Counted from the stretch's first letter, positions 43,928 through 53,936 are shown. The stretch: DNA of 64,000 nucleotides from Pedobacter sp. L105 (GCF_009765875.1 NZ_LMUP01000014.1:62001-126000); one strand, 5' to 3'. A program made the numbers and translations. Notes: a model not told the origin generated them from the sequence alone.

Positions 43928-46819
43928 GTGAATAGGATTCTAAAATTTACATTGAGCTTGTGCGCTTTATTATGCTGCTCAGGAATTTTACAGGCGCAAA
44001 CCATATCCCTTAACGGAAAATGGAGGTTTGCGATTGATTCGGCAGATACTGGAATCAGAGATAAATGGTTTAATACCCTATTGCCCGAATCGGTTAATCT
44101 CCCCGGCTCTATGGCCGAAAATCTTAAGGGGGATGCCATCACTTTAAAAACCAAATGGACGGCCAGTATTTACGATAGTACCTATTACTTCAGTCCGCGT
44201 TTGGCCAAATACCGTAAAGCCGGAGATCTTAAAATCCCGTTCTGGCTTACTCCCTCAAAACATTATACCGGTGCTGCCTGGTACCAGAAGGATATTGTTA
44301 TCCCTGCGGGATGGAGCGGGCAGCATGTTTTACTTTCTCTGGAATACGCCCATTCGGAGACCAGGGTTTGGATAGATGAGATAGAAATAGGAACACAATA
44401 TACATTTGTAGCGGCACAGCGTTATGAATTGCCGCCCAATTTAAAAGCCGGCAAACACAGGTTAACCATATTGGTTGACAACAGGATCAAGGCCATCAAT
44501 GTTGGGCAGGATTCAAATAGTCTGACAGACCATACGCAGGGTAACTGGAACGGCATTGTCGGTAAGATCCAGCTTAGTGCAGGACCTCCGGTTTATTTTG
44601 ATGATATCCAGGTTTATCCGGATCTTAAAAATAAGCTGGCAAGGGTTAAAATCCATTTGAAAGCGAAACAATCAATATCTACCAGAGGCAGTATAACGCT
44701 TTCTGCCAATAGTTTTAATACCAGTATTGTTCAGCATATCAGCCCGGTTATTGCTGGTTTCCTTATTGACCATGGGGAAGGAGAATTGGAGGTCGACCTG
44801 CCAATGGGTAATCATCCGCTTACCTGGGATGAGTTTGATCCGGCATTGTACCGTTTAACAGCATCGCTGGTAACCAATGAGGGTTTAAAAGATCAGAAGC
44901 AGCTGCAGTTTGGTATGCGGGAGTTTAAGGCGGTAGACAAACATTTTGAAATTAACGGAAGGCCTGTTTTTTTACGCGGGACAGTAAATAACTGTGAGTT
45001 TCCGCTGACAGGATATCCGGCAATGGATGTCCCTTCCTGGGAAAGGATATTCAGGATTGCCCGTGCCCATGGGTTAAACCATATGCGTTTCCATTCCTGG
45101 TGCCCGCCTGAAGCGGCGTTTATTGCTGCTGATGAAGTTGGCTTTTACCTGCAGCCCGAAGGCCCTAGCTGGGCCAATCACGGTACTTCTATTGGTGAGG
45201 GAAAACCAATCGACCAGTTTATTTATGATGAAACAAACCGCATGGCCAGAAATTATGGAAATTATGCTTCGTTTTGTATGATGGCCTATGGTAATGAGCC
45301 AAGGGGGAAACAGGTAGAATACCTGACTGCATTCAACGACTATTGGAAAGCCAAAGATTCCAGGCGTATCTACACCGGAGCTTCGGTAGGAGGAAGCTGG
45401 CCGGTAATTTCCAATAACCAATATATGGTACGTGCAGGGGCCAGGGGCCTAAACTGGGGCAAGCGTCCTGAAAGTGAATCCGATTATGCACAGCAAATCG
45501 CCCAGTTCTCTGTGCCTTTTGTAGCCCATGAAATGGGACAGTATTGCGTGTTCCCGAATTTTAAGGAAATTAAAAAATATACCGGTGTTTATCGGGCTAA
45601 GAACTTTGAATTGTTCCAGGAAGACCTGAAAGATCACGATATGGGAGATCAGTCCAATTCATTTTTAATGGCTTCAGGTAAATTACAAGTGCTCTGTTAT
45701 AAAAATGAGATAGAAAAGGCCCTTCGTACACCGGGATATAGTGGTTTTCAGCTGCTTTCATTAACTGATTACCCAGGGCAGGGAACAGCACTGGTAGGGA
45801 TATTAGATGCTTTCTGGGACGAAAAAGGATATGTCTCAGCCAAGGAGTTCAGTCGTTTTTGCAACAGCACAGTTCCCCTGGCGCGTATCCCTAAATTTGT
45901 GTACCAGAACAATGAAGATTTTAAGGCAGCTATAGAAATTGCCCATTTTGGCAAAAGCCCGATGGAGAATGCCCGTATTTCCTGGACGATAAAAGATGTA
46001 ACAGGGAAATCAATCACCAAAGGAAGTTTCGATCCGAAAACGCTTCCTTTATCCAACTGTATACAGGTGGGAACGCTCAGGGTTCCCCTGGCTGACATTT
46101 CAGTGGCTGCACAGTTAAAGCTGGAAGTAACGGTTGATGGTACTGATTTTGCCAACGACTGGGATTTCTGGGTTTATCCTGCAGTGCTGCCTAAAACCCA
46201 AAGCTCATTTTATTATTGCAGCAGCCTGGACGCCAAAGCTAAAGACGTGCTCGATAAGGGAGGCAGCGTATTTCTAAATGCTTCAGGTAAAGTAGTTAAG
46301 GGAAAAGAAGTAGTGCAAACCTTTCTTCCTGTTTTCTGGAATACCTCCTGGTTTAAAATGCGTCCGCCGCATACGCTTGGTTTTGTGTGCAATCCTGTAA
46401 ATCCTGCTTTTGCCAGTTTTCCTACTGCGGGACATAGCGACCTGCAATGGTGGGAAATTGTCAACAATGCACAGGTAATGAACCTGGAAGATTTTCCCAA
46501 AGGATTCAGGCCATTGGTACAGCCTATCGATACCTGGTTTTTAAACCGTCGTTTGGCGCTGATCTTTGAGTGTAAAGTAGGGAAGGGAAAACTGCTTGTT
46601 TCCAGTGCCGATCTTACACCCAGCCAGAATGACGACAGGCCAGCGGCAAAACAATTGTTCTTTAGCCTGCAGCAGTACATGCAGTCGCCTCAATTTAATC
46701 CATCCTACAGTATTAATTTTGATACCATAAAGGATCTTTTCCTATCACCTTCAAAAGAAATCTATCAGCCTTTTACCAAAGGCAGTCCTGATGAATTGAG
46801 GCCTAAGCCAATTAAATGA
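43928..46819 (+). CDS. Glycoside hydrolase family 2-type protein
   Basis: The frame opens at 43898 (TTG); GTG at 43928 gives the best signal peptide (ILKFTLSLCALLCCSGILQAQ). About 963 residues. The N-terminal sugar-binding jelly roll (GKWRFAIDS, AAWYQKDIVIPAGW, LSLEYAHSETRVWID) is followed by an immunoglobulin-like domain and a TIM barrel. The acid/base lies in MAYGNEPRG (about residue 467 of the long frame) and the likely nucleophile in VAHEMGQY (about 547). C-terminal domains follow, including GKGKLLVSSADL. Probable beta-galactosidase or glucuronidase-like enzyme on plant polysaccharide. An out-of-frame ATG at 43873 starts a 20-codon leader frame that overlaps. Confidence 0.82.
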   Translation: MNRILKFTLSLCALLCCSGILQAQTISLNGKWRFAIDSADTGIRDKWFNTLLPESVNLPGSMAENLKGDAITLKTKWTASIYDSTYYFSPRLAKYRKAGDLKIPFWLTPSKHYTGAAWYQKDIVIPAGWSGQHVLLSLEYAHSETRVWIDEIEIGTQYTFVAAQRYELPPNLKAGKHRLTILVDNRIKAINVGQDSNSLTDHTQGNWNGIVGKIQLSAGPPVYFDDIQVYPDLKNKLARVKIHLKAKQSISTRGSITLSANSFNTSIVQHISPVIAGFLIDHGEGELEVDLPMGNHPLTWDEFDPALYRLTASLVTNEGLKDQKQLQFGMREFKAVDKHFEINGRPVFLRGTVNNCEFPLTGYPAMDVPSWERIFRIARAHGLNHMRFHSWCPPEAAFIAADEVGFYLQPEGPSWANHGTSIGEGKPIDQFIYDETNRMARNYGNYASFCMMAYGNEPRGKQVEYLTAFNDYWKAKDSRRIYTGASVGGSWPVISNNQYMVRAGARGLNWGKRPESESDYAQQIAQFSVPFVAHEMGQYCVFPNFKEIKKYTGVYRAKNFELFQEDLKDHDMGDQSNSFLMASGKLQVLCYKNEIEKALRTPGYSGFQLLSLTDYPGQGTALVGILDAFWDEKGYVSAKEFSRFCNSTVPLARIPKFVYQNNEDFKAAIEIAHFGKSPMENARISWTIKDVTGKSITKGSFDPKTLPLSNCIQVGTLRVPLADISVAAQLKLEVTVDGTDFANDWDFWVYPAVLPKTQSSFYYCSSLDAKAKDVLDKGGSVFLNASGKVVKGKEVVQTFLPVFWNTSWFKMRPPHTLGFVCNPVNPAFASFPTAGHSDLQWWEIVNNAQVMNLEDFPKGFRPLVQPIDTWFLNRRLALIFECKVGKGKLLVSSADLTPSQNDDRPAAKQLFFSLQQYMQSPQFNPSYSINFDTIKDLFLSPSKEIYQPFTKGSPDELRPKPIK

Positions 46820-46936
46820 GCTTAAATCAGAACTTTGTGAAATTTTTGTTGTTAAAGTAACCGGAACTCTCAGCGCTTGTCTGTAATTTATTTTTTTTCT
46901 GTGCAATTCGGGCTCCTTTTGATTGTTTAAATAAGA

Positions 46937-46944
46937 TATATTTG
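46937..46944 (+). promoter_or_regulatory. Predicted -7 box for the GT14 gene
   Basis: TATATTTG, matching TAnnTTTG, lies 18 bp before the ATG at 46963. No TTTG element at a good distance is seen. It argues for the 46963 start, since the TTG-initiated frame at 46942 would begin inside the box. Confidence 0.4.
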
Positions 46945-46962
46945 TTCTGTAACTTTACCTCA

Positions 46963-47844
46963 ATGAGACTGGCACATCTAATTCTTGCACATAGTAACCC
47001 TTTACAGCTGGAACGGCTGGTGAAGCGGCTAATCTATACGCAAACAGATGTTTACATTCATCTGGACGGAAAAAGTAATATCGAAGAATTTATACATCTG
47101 GAACGTTTAGAGAACGTTTTCTTTATTGGCAAGCGTACAGCAATTACCTGGGCTAATTATAGTATGGTAACAGCTACGCTGGGCAGTTTTGAGGAGATTT
47201 TAAAAAAGAATATTGTTTACAGCCATATCAATTTACTCAGCGGGCAGGATTATCCTTTAAAAAGTGCCGCTGCTATTCAGAAATTCATGCTGGCCAATGC
47301 AGATAAAACTTTTATGCGGTCGCGGCAGGTAGATATAGAATGGCAGGAATCGATGTCGAGATTTAACCTCTACAGTTTAGGTGATTATAATTTTCCGCTT
47401 AAATTTCCAATCCAGTCCCTGATCAATCGCATTTTGCCCAAAAGGAAGCTTCCGATGGGTTTAAAGCCATTTGGATTTTCGCAATGGATGGCCATTACCC
47501 CGGTTTGTGCCAGTTATGTAATCAATTACCTGAAAAAAAATACCGCTGTAAGAAGGTTTTTCAAAATGACCTGGGGAGTAGATGAATTGGTTTTTCAAAC
47601 CGTCTTATTAAATTCAGATCTGAAACATACCATCGTCAATGATCACCTAAGGTATATCAAATTTGAAAAGGGAGGCTCGCGCCCTAAAACCTTAACCATG
47701 GAAGACGCCCAGATCCTGGTAGATTCGAACCAATTCTTTGCCCGCAAGTTTAGTGCGGATACTGATACTGAGATCTTAGATTATCTTGATTTTATCTCCG
47801 GGAATGAACTCATAATTTCCAATTCACAGGAAAGTATTAATTAG
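46963..47844 (+). CDS. Core-2/I-branching-type glycosyltransferase (GT14)
   Basis: 293 residues from the ATG at 46963. The fold opens MRLAHLILAHSNPLQLERLV, with VYIHLDGKS, VYSHINLLSGQDYPLKS, FSQWMAITPVCASYV and KMTWGVDELVFQTVLLNS. These are the family's landmarks for a beta-1,6-N-acetylglucosaminyltransferase-type fold; in bacteria such enzymes decorate capsule, O-antigen or glycoproteins. No signal or membrane segment, so it acts in the cytoplasm on an activated sugar. It stands alone, without neighbouring polysaccharide genes. Confidence 0.86.
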   Translation: MRLAHLILAHSNPLQLERLVKRLIYTQTDVYIHLDGKSNIEEFIHLERLENVFFIGKRTAITWANYSMVTATLGSFEEILKKNIVYSHINLLSGQDYPLKSAAAIQKFMLANADKTFMRSRQVDIEWQESMSRFNLYSLGDYNFPLKFPIQSLINRILPKRKLPMGLKPFGFSQWMAITPVCASYVINYLKKNTAVRRFFKMTWGVDELVFQTVLLNSDLKHTIVNDHLRYIKFEKGGSRPKTLTMEDAQILVDSNQFFARKFSADTDTEILDYLDFISGNELIISNSQESIN

Positions 47845-47938
47845 CCTTTCCGTATTCGGAAAAATAATATTGCCGAAGGTCAAACCTTTTGTGTCAATTG
47901 GCTATTTGTTAAATAATTACATTTAATTATTTTGGGTT

Positions 47939-49474
47939 ATGACACGGAAAACCAGCATTAAATTATCGGGAAGTTATAAGGCGAGTATACCGGCAGAAAA
48001 ACTGCAGGAATTAGATAAAGAAGAGACTATTACGGTAACCGTCCGGTTACGCAGAAAAAAAGAACTGCCTGCGGAGGCTTTTAAAGGGAAGCCGCTCAGC
48101 AGGGAAACCTATGAAAAAGAGTATGGTGCTTCGCAGGAAGATGCGGAAAAGGTTGAAGCTTTTGGACATGAACATTTGCTGACTACGGTAAATGTAGATC
48201 TGGCAAGGAGAAGTGTACAGTTAAGCGGAAAGATCAGTGATCTGGAAAAAGCATTTGGTGCAGACCTGAAAAGCTGTAAAATCAAATCGGCACATTTCCG
48301 GGTGCTTACGAGGGAAGTTTCTGTCTCGGCAGACCTGGAAAATATTATTACAGGGGTATTCGGACTGGATAACCGTCCTATAGCCAGGCCTATGTTCCAG
48401 GTGGCAAAAAAAAACGTTAAATTTATTTCCCATGCAGCGGCTCCACAAGCTTTTACGGCCGATCAGCTGGCTGGAATCTATGGATTCCCAACCGGTGTAA
48501 GTGGAAAGGGCCAGTGCATAGGGATCATTGAGTTGGGTGGAGGATTTCGTAAAACAGACCTGACCAATTATTTTAAGGGCCTGGGAATGACCACTCCGGT
48601 AGTGAAAGCAATTGCTGTAGACGGAGGTAAAAATGATCCTTCTACAGCAGACGGTGCAGATGGTGAGGTAATGCTGGATATTGAAGTAGCCGGTGCTGTG
48701 GCCCCGGGTGCCCAGATTGCAGTCTATTTTGCACCCAATACAGATCAGGGATTTTTAGACGCCATTACCCAGGCCATACACGATACAACGAATAAACCAT
48801 CAGTTATTTCTATCAGCTGGGGAGCGGCAGAAGTAAATTGGACAGACCAGTCGCTGGATAACTTTAACGAAGCATTTAAGACAGCAGCAGCATTGGGGGT
48901 AACGATCTGTGCTGCCGCCGGTGACAGTGGTTCGAGGGATGGGGAAACAGATGGAAAGGTCCATGTTGATTTTCCTGCTTCCAGTCCTTATGTACTAGGC
49001 TGTGGCGGTACTAAACTGGTGGTGAACAATAACCAGATCTCTTCAGAAACGGTATGGCATGAATCCAGTGATTCTGCTTCAGGAGGTGGCGTAAGTGATT
49101 ATTTCCCTTTGCCGGATTACCAGCAAAATGCGGGGGTGCCCGTATCATTAAACACAAAGTTTAAAGGAAGGGGAGTACCGGATGTGGCAGCAGATGCTGA
49201 TCCCGATACTGGTTATAAGGTATTGGTAGATGGTGAGCAAATGGTAATTGGAGGTACCAGCGCCGTAGCACCGCTGATGGCCGGTTTAATTGCCCTGCTG
49301 AATGAAAAAAACAAAAAGCCTGCCGGATATATCCATTCACAGATCTACGCTGATCCATCAGGTTGCCGTGATATTACAGCTGGTGATAATAAAACAACCT
49401 CGGGAGGAACAGGGTACATTGCTGGTGATGGCTGGGATCCCTGCACAGGTTTAGGAGTTTTATCAAGTCTTTAA
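47939..49474 (+). CDS. S53-family serine-carboxyl peptidase (sedolisin/kumamolisin-like)
   Basis: 511 residues. The first 155 residues are the activation prodomain (LRRKKELPAEAF, EDAEKVEAFGHEHLLTTVNVD, ADLENIITGVFGLDNRP). The catalytic domain follows: Glu243 and Asp247 in GEVMLDIEVAG, Asp329 in AAAGDSG (oxyanion) and Ser441 in GGTSAVAP. The calcium-site loop is DGWDPCTGLGVL near the end. It is an acid-active endopeptidase. No signal peptide is present at the ATG, as in some kumamolisins, so export by another route or cell lysis is implied. A strong terminator follows. Confidence 0.93.
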   Translation: MTRKTSIKLSGSYKASIPAEKLQELDKEETITVTVRLRRKKELPAEAFKGKPLSRETYEKEYGASQEDAEKVEAFGHEHLLTTVNVDLARRSVQLSGKISDLEKAFGADLKSCKIKSAHFRVLTREVSVSADLENIITGVFGLDNRPIARPMFQVAKKNVKFISHAAAPQAFTADQLAGIYGFPTGVSGKGQCIGIIELGGGFRKTDLTNYFKGLGMTTPVVKAIAVDGGKNDPSTADGADGEVMLDIEVAGAVAPGAQIAVYFAPNTDQGFLDAITQAIHDTTNKPSVISISWGAAEVNWTDQSLDNFNEAFKTAAALGVTICAAAGDSGSRDGETDGKVHVDFPASSPYVLGCGGTKLVVNNNQISSETVWHESSDSASGGGVSDYFPLPDYQQNAGVPVSLNTKFKGRGVPDVAADADPDTGYKVLVDGEQMVIGGTSAVAPLMAGLIALLNEKNKKPAGYIHSQIYADPSGCRDITAGDNKTTSGGTGYIAGDGWDPCTGLGVLSSL

Positions 49475-49526
49475 ACAGGTAATAAATTTTAACGCTGAAA
49501 ATTGGATATTCGAAGGGGTTAAGAAG

Positions 49527-49577
49527 AATTTAAAAGGAATGAGCCCGATATAACATCGGGCTCATTCCTTTTAAATT
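49527..49577. terminator. 23-bp bidirectional terminator
   Basis: Arms 49527-49549 and 49555-49577 pair perfectly around the loop ATAAC, with AGCCCGAT forming the G+C-rich tip and A/T tracts at the base on both strands. It lies between the S53 gene and the convergent S9 peptidase gene. Confidence 0.9.
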
Positions 49578-49620
49578 TAGTCTAAAATTTGGGCTCAGTC
49601 CGTTTTTGGACCCCGCTTTT

Positions 49621-51960
49621 TTATTTCACAGCATTTCTTGGATCAACTGTAGTTTTTAATTCGTACTCATGCGGTGGTTCTACCCCCTTTAAATAACGTA
49701 CAAAATAGTCCCAGCGACGGCGCATCATATAAGGCGAGTAGGCACCATATCCATGCGGGCTGTTTGGAAAGATAACCAGGTCATAATCCTTATTTGCTTT
49801 TTCAAGTGCTTCCACTACCAGCAGGGTATTGTATGGAGGAACATTATCATCCAGCATGCCATGGGCAAGCATCAGTTTACCTTTCAGGTTTTTTGCATAA
49901 TTTTCATTTGCCTGTGCTTCGTAATTAGAGGTGCCATCCGGTTGCTGGGTAAGCAGGCCGATATAACGTTCTCCCCAATCGTCTTCATAATTCCTGTTGT
50001 CGTGGTTTCCTGATTCCGAAATACCTACTTTAAAGAAATCAGGGTAACGGAACATCGCTGCTGCAGTGGCAAAACCTCCGCCAGAATGTCCCCAAATGCC
50101 CGCAAGTTCAATATCTATATAAGGATAACGCTTCGCAAGCTGTTGCATACCAGTAATCTGGTCAGGAAGTGTATTGTCTGCGATGTTTCCATAGTTCATA
50201 TCATGATAGCTCTTTGAACGTAATGGATTGGAAGAACCTTCAATTTCTACTACAATAAATCCCAGTTCGGCAAGTGCCTGGTCATCACCTTTTGAAGCAG
50301 AGAAGGACCAGCTGCCAACACTTCCTCCCTGAGGGCCAGGGTAAATATGATTGATGATAGGATATTTTTTTGTGGAGTCCAGGTTGGTAGGGCTAAACAT
50401 CACACCGTAAAGATCAGTCTGCCCGTCATGCGCTTTAACGATAATTGGCGTGGGTGCTTTCCATCCTGAAGCTTTCAGCCTTGAAATATCTGTCTTTTCT
50501 AAACTGGTCACGAGTTTACCATCCAGGTTACGTAATACACTAACCGGCGGTACATTATGCTGGGAATAGCTATCTACAAAATAATTTGCAGAAGGGGAGA
50601 GCGTAACCTGGTGATTGCCATTTTCAGGAGTAAGTGAAACTAAGTGTTTACCATCAAATCCAATTTTATACAAATGGCTGAAATACGGATTTCCGGGTTC
50701 GCGGCCATCTGCAAGAAAATAAAGGACACGTTTTTTTTCATCAACCTTAAGCAGTTTAGTCACTGTCCAGCTGCCTTTAGTGATCTGGTTTTTAACTTTT
50801 CCGGTTACAGCATCATACAGATAAAGATGCCCATGGTCATCACGTTCAGAGTACCAGATAATTTCGTTCGAGCGCTGCAGGTATCTCCAGTTGATACTTC
50901 CCTGGCCTGATTCGAATTGTGTAGCTGCGGTTTCTTCAAATACATTACGTACAGTGCCTGTCGCTGCATCCGCAATGCGGAATTTTTCCTGTTTATGATC
51001 ACGCGATGTAGAGACAAAAGCGAGTACAGAAGCATCTTCATTCCAATCCACGTCGTCCAGGCCATTTTCACCGGATGAAATATCATCAGAAAGAGTAGCC
51101 CGGTGTGCATCAGGATCAACCTGCATTACGATTACTTTTGGATGTTCAGTGTCAATTACCACACGCTGAATGGTGGCTATTACAGGATCTCCCGGCAGGG
51201 GATATTTCCATGCCTTCAAGGTGGGTTTACCAACATTGGTAGTAACGAGGTACATATCGCTTACCTTACGCTGATCCTGTTTAAACGTGGCTATTTTTCT
51301 GGAATCGGGCGACCATCTAATGACAGCTTTATCGCTATGTTTCCAGCCGGCATTGTCTGTAGCATAACCAAAATCCTTTATGCCATCTGTAGTGAGCTGG
51401 GTTTTTTCTTTGGTGGCCAGGTCTCTTATCCATAAATTGTAATCCTGGATGTAAGCAGCTTTTTTGCCATCGGGCGATACTACCTCGGTACTATTAGTTC
51501 TTCTGGTAGCAGCGATGCGTACAGGATGGGTATTCACCGTACAGGTATGATTGCTAAGGTCGTAATTCCATTGTTTATCATCTGCATCAAAAGTGATGGA
51601 TTTTAAATCAGGTGAAAAGACAAGTGTATGAAATGGCAGAAGGTTGGCTTCATATTTTTTGCCTGTTGCAGCAGAAAGCGCAGCAGCCAGTTGCTGCTGA
51701 TCAAAGGCCGCCGACCGTGTGCCTTTAGCGGGATTAACGAGTATAAATTCACTGCCGGTGGACGTTAATACGCGGTACCAGAACAGATCTCCGGTTATCC
51801 AGGCAGGGCTTACAGCGCCGTGATCTACCAGTTGTTCGGTATTGTAATTCAGAAAACTTTCTGCATGGACATAATCTTTTGCAGTTAAAGAGCTGGTCTG
51901 CTGTGCATAGGCCGAAAATGACGCTGCACAAAAGACTACAGGGAGTAAGAGTTTATTCAT
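49621..51960 (-). CDS. Dipeptidyl-peptidase IV-like S9 peptidase
   Basis: 779 residues with a signal peptide (LLPVVFCAASFSAYAQ). An N-terminal beta-propeller (about 50-480; DAGWKHSDKAVIRWSPDSRKIATFKQD is a typical blade) precedes the alpha/beta-hydrolase. Ser lies in GIWGHSGGGFATA, Asp in HGMLDDNVPP and His in NSPHGYGAYS. It removes dipeptides, probably after Pro or Ala, in the periplasm. DPP IV's Glu-Glu N-terminus anchor is not clearly visible in the propeller, so specificity is uncertain. Convergent with the S53 peptidase. Confidence 0.92.
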   Translation of the reverse strand: MNKLLLPVVFCAASFSAYAQQTSSLTAKDYVHAESFLNYNTEQLVDHGAVSPAWITGDLFWYRVLTSTGSEFILVNPAKGTRSAAFDQQQLAAALSAATGKKYEANLLPFHTLVFSPDLKSITFDADDKQWNYDLSNHTCTVNTHPVRIAATRRTNSTEVVSPDGKKAAYIQDYNLWIRDLATKEKTQLTTDGIKDFGYATDNAGWKHSDKAVIRWSPDSRKIATFKQDQRKVSDMYLVTTNVGKPTLKAWKYPLPGDPVIATIQRVVIDTEHPKVIVMQVDPDAHRATLSDDISSGENGLDDVDWNEDASVLAFVSTSRDHKQEKFRIADAATGTVRNVFEETAATQFESGQGSINWRYLQRSNEIIWYSERDDHGHLYLYDAVTGKVKNQITKGSWTVTKLLKVDEKKRVLYFLADGREPGNPYFSHLYKIGFDGKHLVSLTPENGNHQVTLSPSANYFVDSYSQHNVPPVSVLRNLDGKLVTSLEKTDISRLKASGWKAPTPIIVKAHDGQTDLYGVMFSPTNLDSTKKYPIINHIYPGPQGGSVGSWSFSASKGDDQALAELGFIVVEIEGSSNPLRSKSYHDMNYGNIADNTLPDQITGMQQLAKRYPYIDIELAGIWGHSGGGFATAAAMFRYPDFFKVGISESGNHDNRNYEDDWGERYIGLLTQQPDGTSNYEAQANENYAKNLKGKLMLAHGMLDDNVPPYNTLLVVEALEKANKDYDLVIFPNSPHGYGAYSPYMMRRRWDYFVRYLKGVEPPHEYELKTTVDPRNAVK

Positions 51961-52029
51961 TTTGATGGGTTGGCGCTTTATTTTGTCTAATATATTATTT
52001 TAATTACTTTTAATTAAAATATAACTTAA

Positions 52030-52704
52030 ATGATACCCTATATAAAAACCTCCGCATTTATGCTGGTGGTAATGCTGTTTACAAGCTGTGTTTCCTCTAC
52101 TGATTGCCCTCCCGGAATTAACCTTTTACCGCTGTATGGCAAGGTGAAAAAGTGCAGTGCACAACTTCAAAGTGACCGTGAATTTCTAAAAGAATGCGAT
52201 AAAAATTTCAATAGTGACAGGAAGAAAGCATCAGCCTATTATACAGAAAGGGCCTGGAGTTATTTTTATAGCCAAAAGCCCGATACATCCATGATGAGGT
52301 TTAACCAGGCCTGGTTGCTGGATAGCTTGAATGCAGATGTATTCTGGGGGTTTGGAAACTTACTGGGACTGCAAAAAAAATATAAAGAATCGCTGGTCTT
52401 GTATAACCATTCTTTACGGCTCAATGCATCCAACCCAAAAGTATGGGAAGCTACGGCTATAGCATATGCCCAATTATTTTTTCAAACCAAAGACGTAGGC
52501 AATTTGAATAAAAGCATCGATTTTTTAAAGGGTGCCGTTAAGCTGGATGCAAAAAGCCCAAGGTTATATGCAGAAATAACGGCTGCCTACAGCTATTTTA
52601 ATCAGAAGGACAGTGCTGGTAAGTACTTAAAAATTACTGATCAACTGAACCCGAAAGCTGTGGATCCGCAGGTGAGAAAAGTAATTATGGGAATGAAGCC
52701 ATAA
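52030..52704 (+). CDS. TPR-containing lipoprotein
   Basis: 224 residues with a lipoprotein signal (FMLVVMLFTSC, Cys about 20). Tetratricopeptide-like helices follow (AYYTERAWSYFYSQKPDTSMMRFNQAWLLDSLNADVFWGFGNLLGLQKKYKESLVLYNHSLRLNASNPKVWEATAIAYAQ). TPR lipoproteins serve as scaffolds in the envelope. Divergent from the S9 peptidase, convergent with the next gene. Confidence 0.85.
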   Translation: MIPYIKTSAFMLVVMLFTSCVSSTDCPPGINLLPLYGKVKKCSAQLQSDREFLKECDKNFNSDRKKASAYYTERAWSYFYSQKPDTSMMRFNQAWLLDSLNADVFWGFGNLLGLQKKYKESLVLYNHSLRLNASNPKVWEATAIAYAQLFFQTKDVGNLNKSIDFLKGAVKLDAKSPRLYAEITAAYSYFNQKDSAGKYLKITDQLNPKAVDPQVRKVIMGMKP

Positions 52705-52710
52705 GCTGGA

Positions 52711-53079
52711 CTAATTTCTGATATTGATGTAGTGATCCTTATTGTAACTCACACATTCCTTAATAAATGCTTCTACCATCTGCACCATATTGTTTACACG
52801 GTCAATGTTGCTCAATTTTATCAGATAACAAATTGTATCGTTAAAATCTGCTTTAAATTCACCGATCATTTCCCTGCAAACTTTGCCCGTATCACCGGCA
52901 GCTTCTTCCAGTTTTTTTTTGATCGCCTCATTATTACAGATGGTGGCCAGTGTAGTGGAGCGGTGCCCTCTGCTGTTCACGTCAAATTCAAATTCGTCAT
53001 CGCCAATATCACTAAGCCATACGGTGATGGAACTAAATGCCGTTTTATGCGACTGCTTTAATTTTACTGAGTAATCCAT
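52711..53079 (-). CDS. Small soluble protein of unknown function
   Basis: 122 residues from the ATG at 53079 (the frame is open to 53145). Acidic and helical towards the C-terminus (EAIKKKLEEAAGDTGKVCREMIGEF, MVQMVEAFIKECVSYNKDHY), with a strand-rich start (SSITVWLSDIGDDEFEFDV). No family recognised. Just upstream, ATG 53165 opens a 21-codon frame (MKNTLNCEHLQITLEIKENNY) that could be the true N-terminus if a one- or two-base frameshift exists near 53100-53105. Confidence 0.5.
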   Translation of the reverse strand: MDYSVKLKQSHKTAFSSITVWLSDIGDDEFEFDVNSRGHRSTTLATICNNEAIKKKLEEAAGDTGKVCREMIGEFKADFNDTICYLIKLSNIDRVNNMVQMVEAFIKECVSYNKDHYINIRN

Positions 53080-53582
53080 ATTTCTGCCTGCAATCACCTT
53101 AGTAGTTATTTTCTTTAATTTCCAGCGTAATCTGCAGATGTTCACAGTTTAATGTGTTTTTCATTTTCTTTCGGTTTTAATTCGATACCTCTTATATAAT
53201 AAGGATTGATGTTTTTGGTTTATTTACCTCTAAGTTATGGATAATATTAAAATATGAAAAATTTTATTTAAATAAATTTTATTTGGGGTAATATGGGGTA
53301 TTTATTTTCATTGTTAAATATTTGATTTTTTGAGGGGGATGAAACATTTACAGCCTTTTATGTTTTGGAAAGATTATCATATATGCAGTTTTCAGGTTTG
53401 ATTTGGCTTTTTTTTATTTTAATGAAGCAGGGAAAATTGACGGCTGATATTCAACATCTAATAAATAAAATCTATAAGTATAAATTTAGATGATTTTGAG
53501 ATGACATTAAGCGAAGTGGTTTAATTTATATTTAGAAAATAAATGTTACAACTTATTGATAAGAAATTTTCTTTTTGTTATT
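53080..53582. other. A+T-rich region upstream of response regulators
   Basis: About 500 bp of very A+T-rich sequence. It holds the upstream 21-codon frame noted for the preceding gene at 53100-53165, and the promoter of the regulator gene at its right end. I see no repeat, hairpin or RNA gene. Confidence 0.35.
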
Positions 53583-53936
53583 ATGGCTTTAAAATTATTG
53601 GTTATAGAAGATGATGATGGGATTAGGGAGATGCTCAACCTGGTATCGAAATATGATTCTTATGAATTGGTTATCGCTAAAGATGGTTCTATTTTAGCTG
53701 ATATTCATGAAATTAAGCCTGATTTGATCTTTTTAGACGAATGGTTGTGTAATGAAAAGGGAAGTGATCTGTGCAGGAAACTGAAGTCTGACCCATCTAC
53801 AGCCCGATTCCCAGTTGTTCTTTTATCGGCAACTATCTCTATTGAACAATTTGCCCGGCAGGCAGGGGCGGATGGGTTTATCAGAAAGCCATTTGACCTT
53901 GCCGACTTAAATCAAACAATTATCAAATATGCTTAA
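53583..53936 (+). CDS. Single-domain response regulator 1
   Basis: 117 residues from the ATG at 53583 (a TTG at 53556 is less likely). Receiver domain only: acidic pair in VIEDDDG, phosphoacceptor Asp in LIFLDEWL (about 49), Ser/Thr in LLSATIS, and Lys in FIRKPF. No output domain, so it probably passes phosphate on or binds a partner. Its stop overlaps by 4 bp the end of the convergent regulator gene. Confidence 0.92.
   Translation: MALKLLVIEDDDGIREMLNLVSKYDSYELVIAKDGSILADIHEIKPDLIFLDEWLCNEKGSDLCRKLKSDPSTARFPVVLLSATISIEQFARQAGADGFIRKPFDLADLNQTIIKYA

Noticed and set aside
43873..43935. 20-codon frame from ATG 43873 as the start of the GH2 gene
   Set aside because: It is out of frame with the glycosidase and ends in a stop; the signal peptide of the enzyme is read from GTG 43928 or TTG 43898. 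Could be a leader peptide, but no evidence beyond position.
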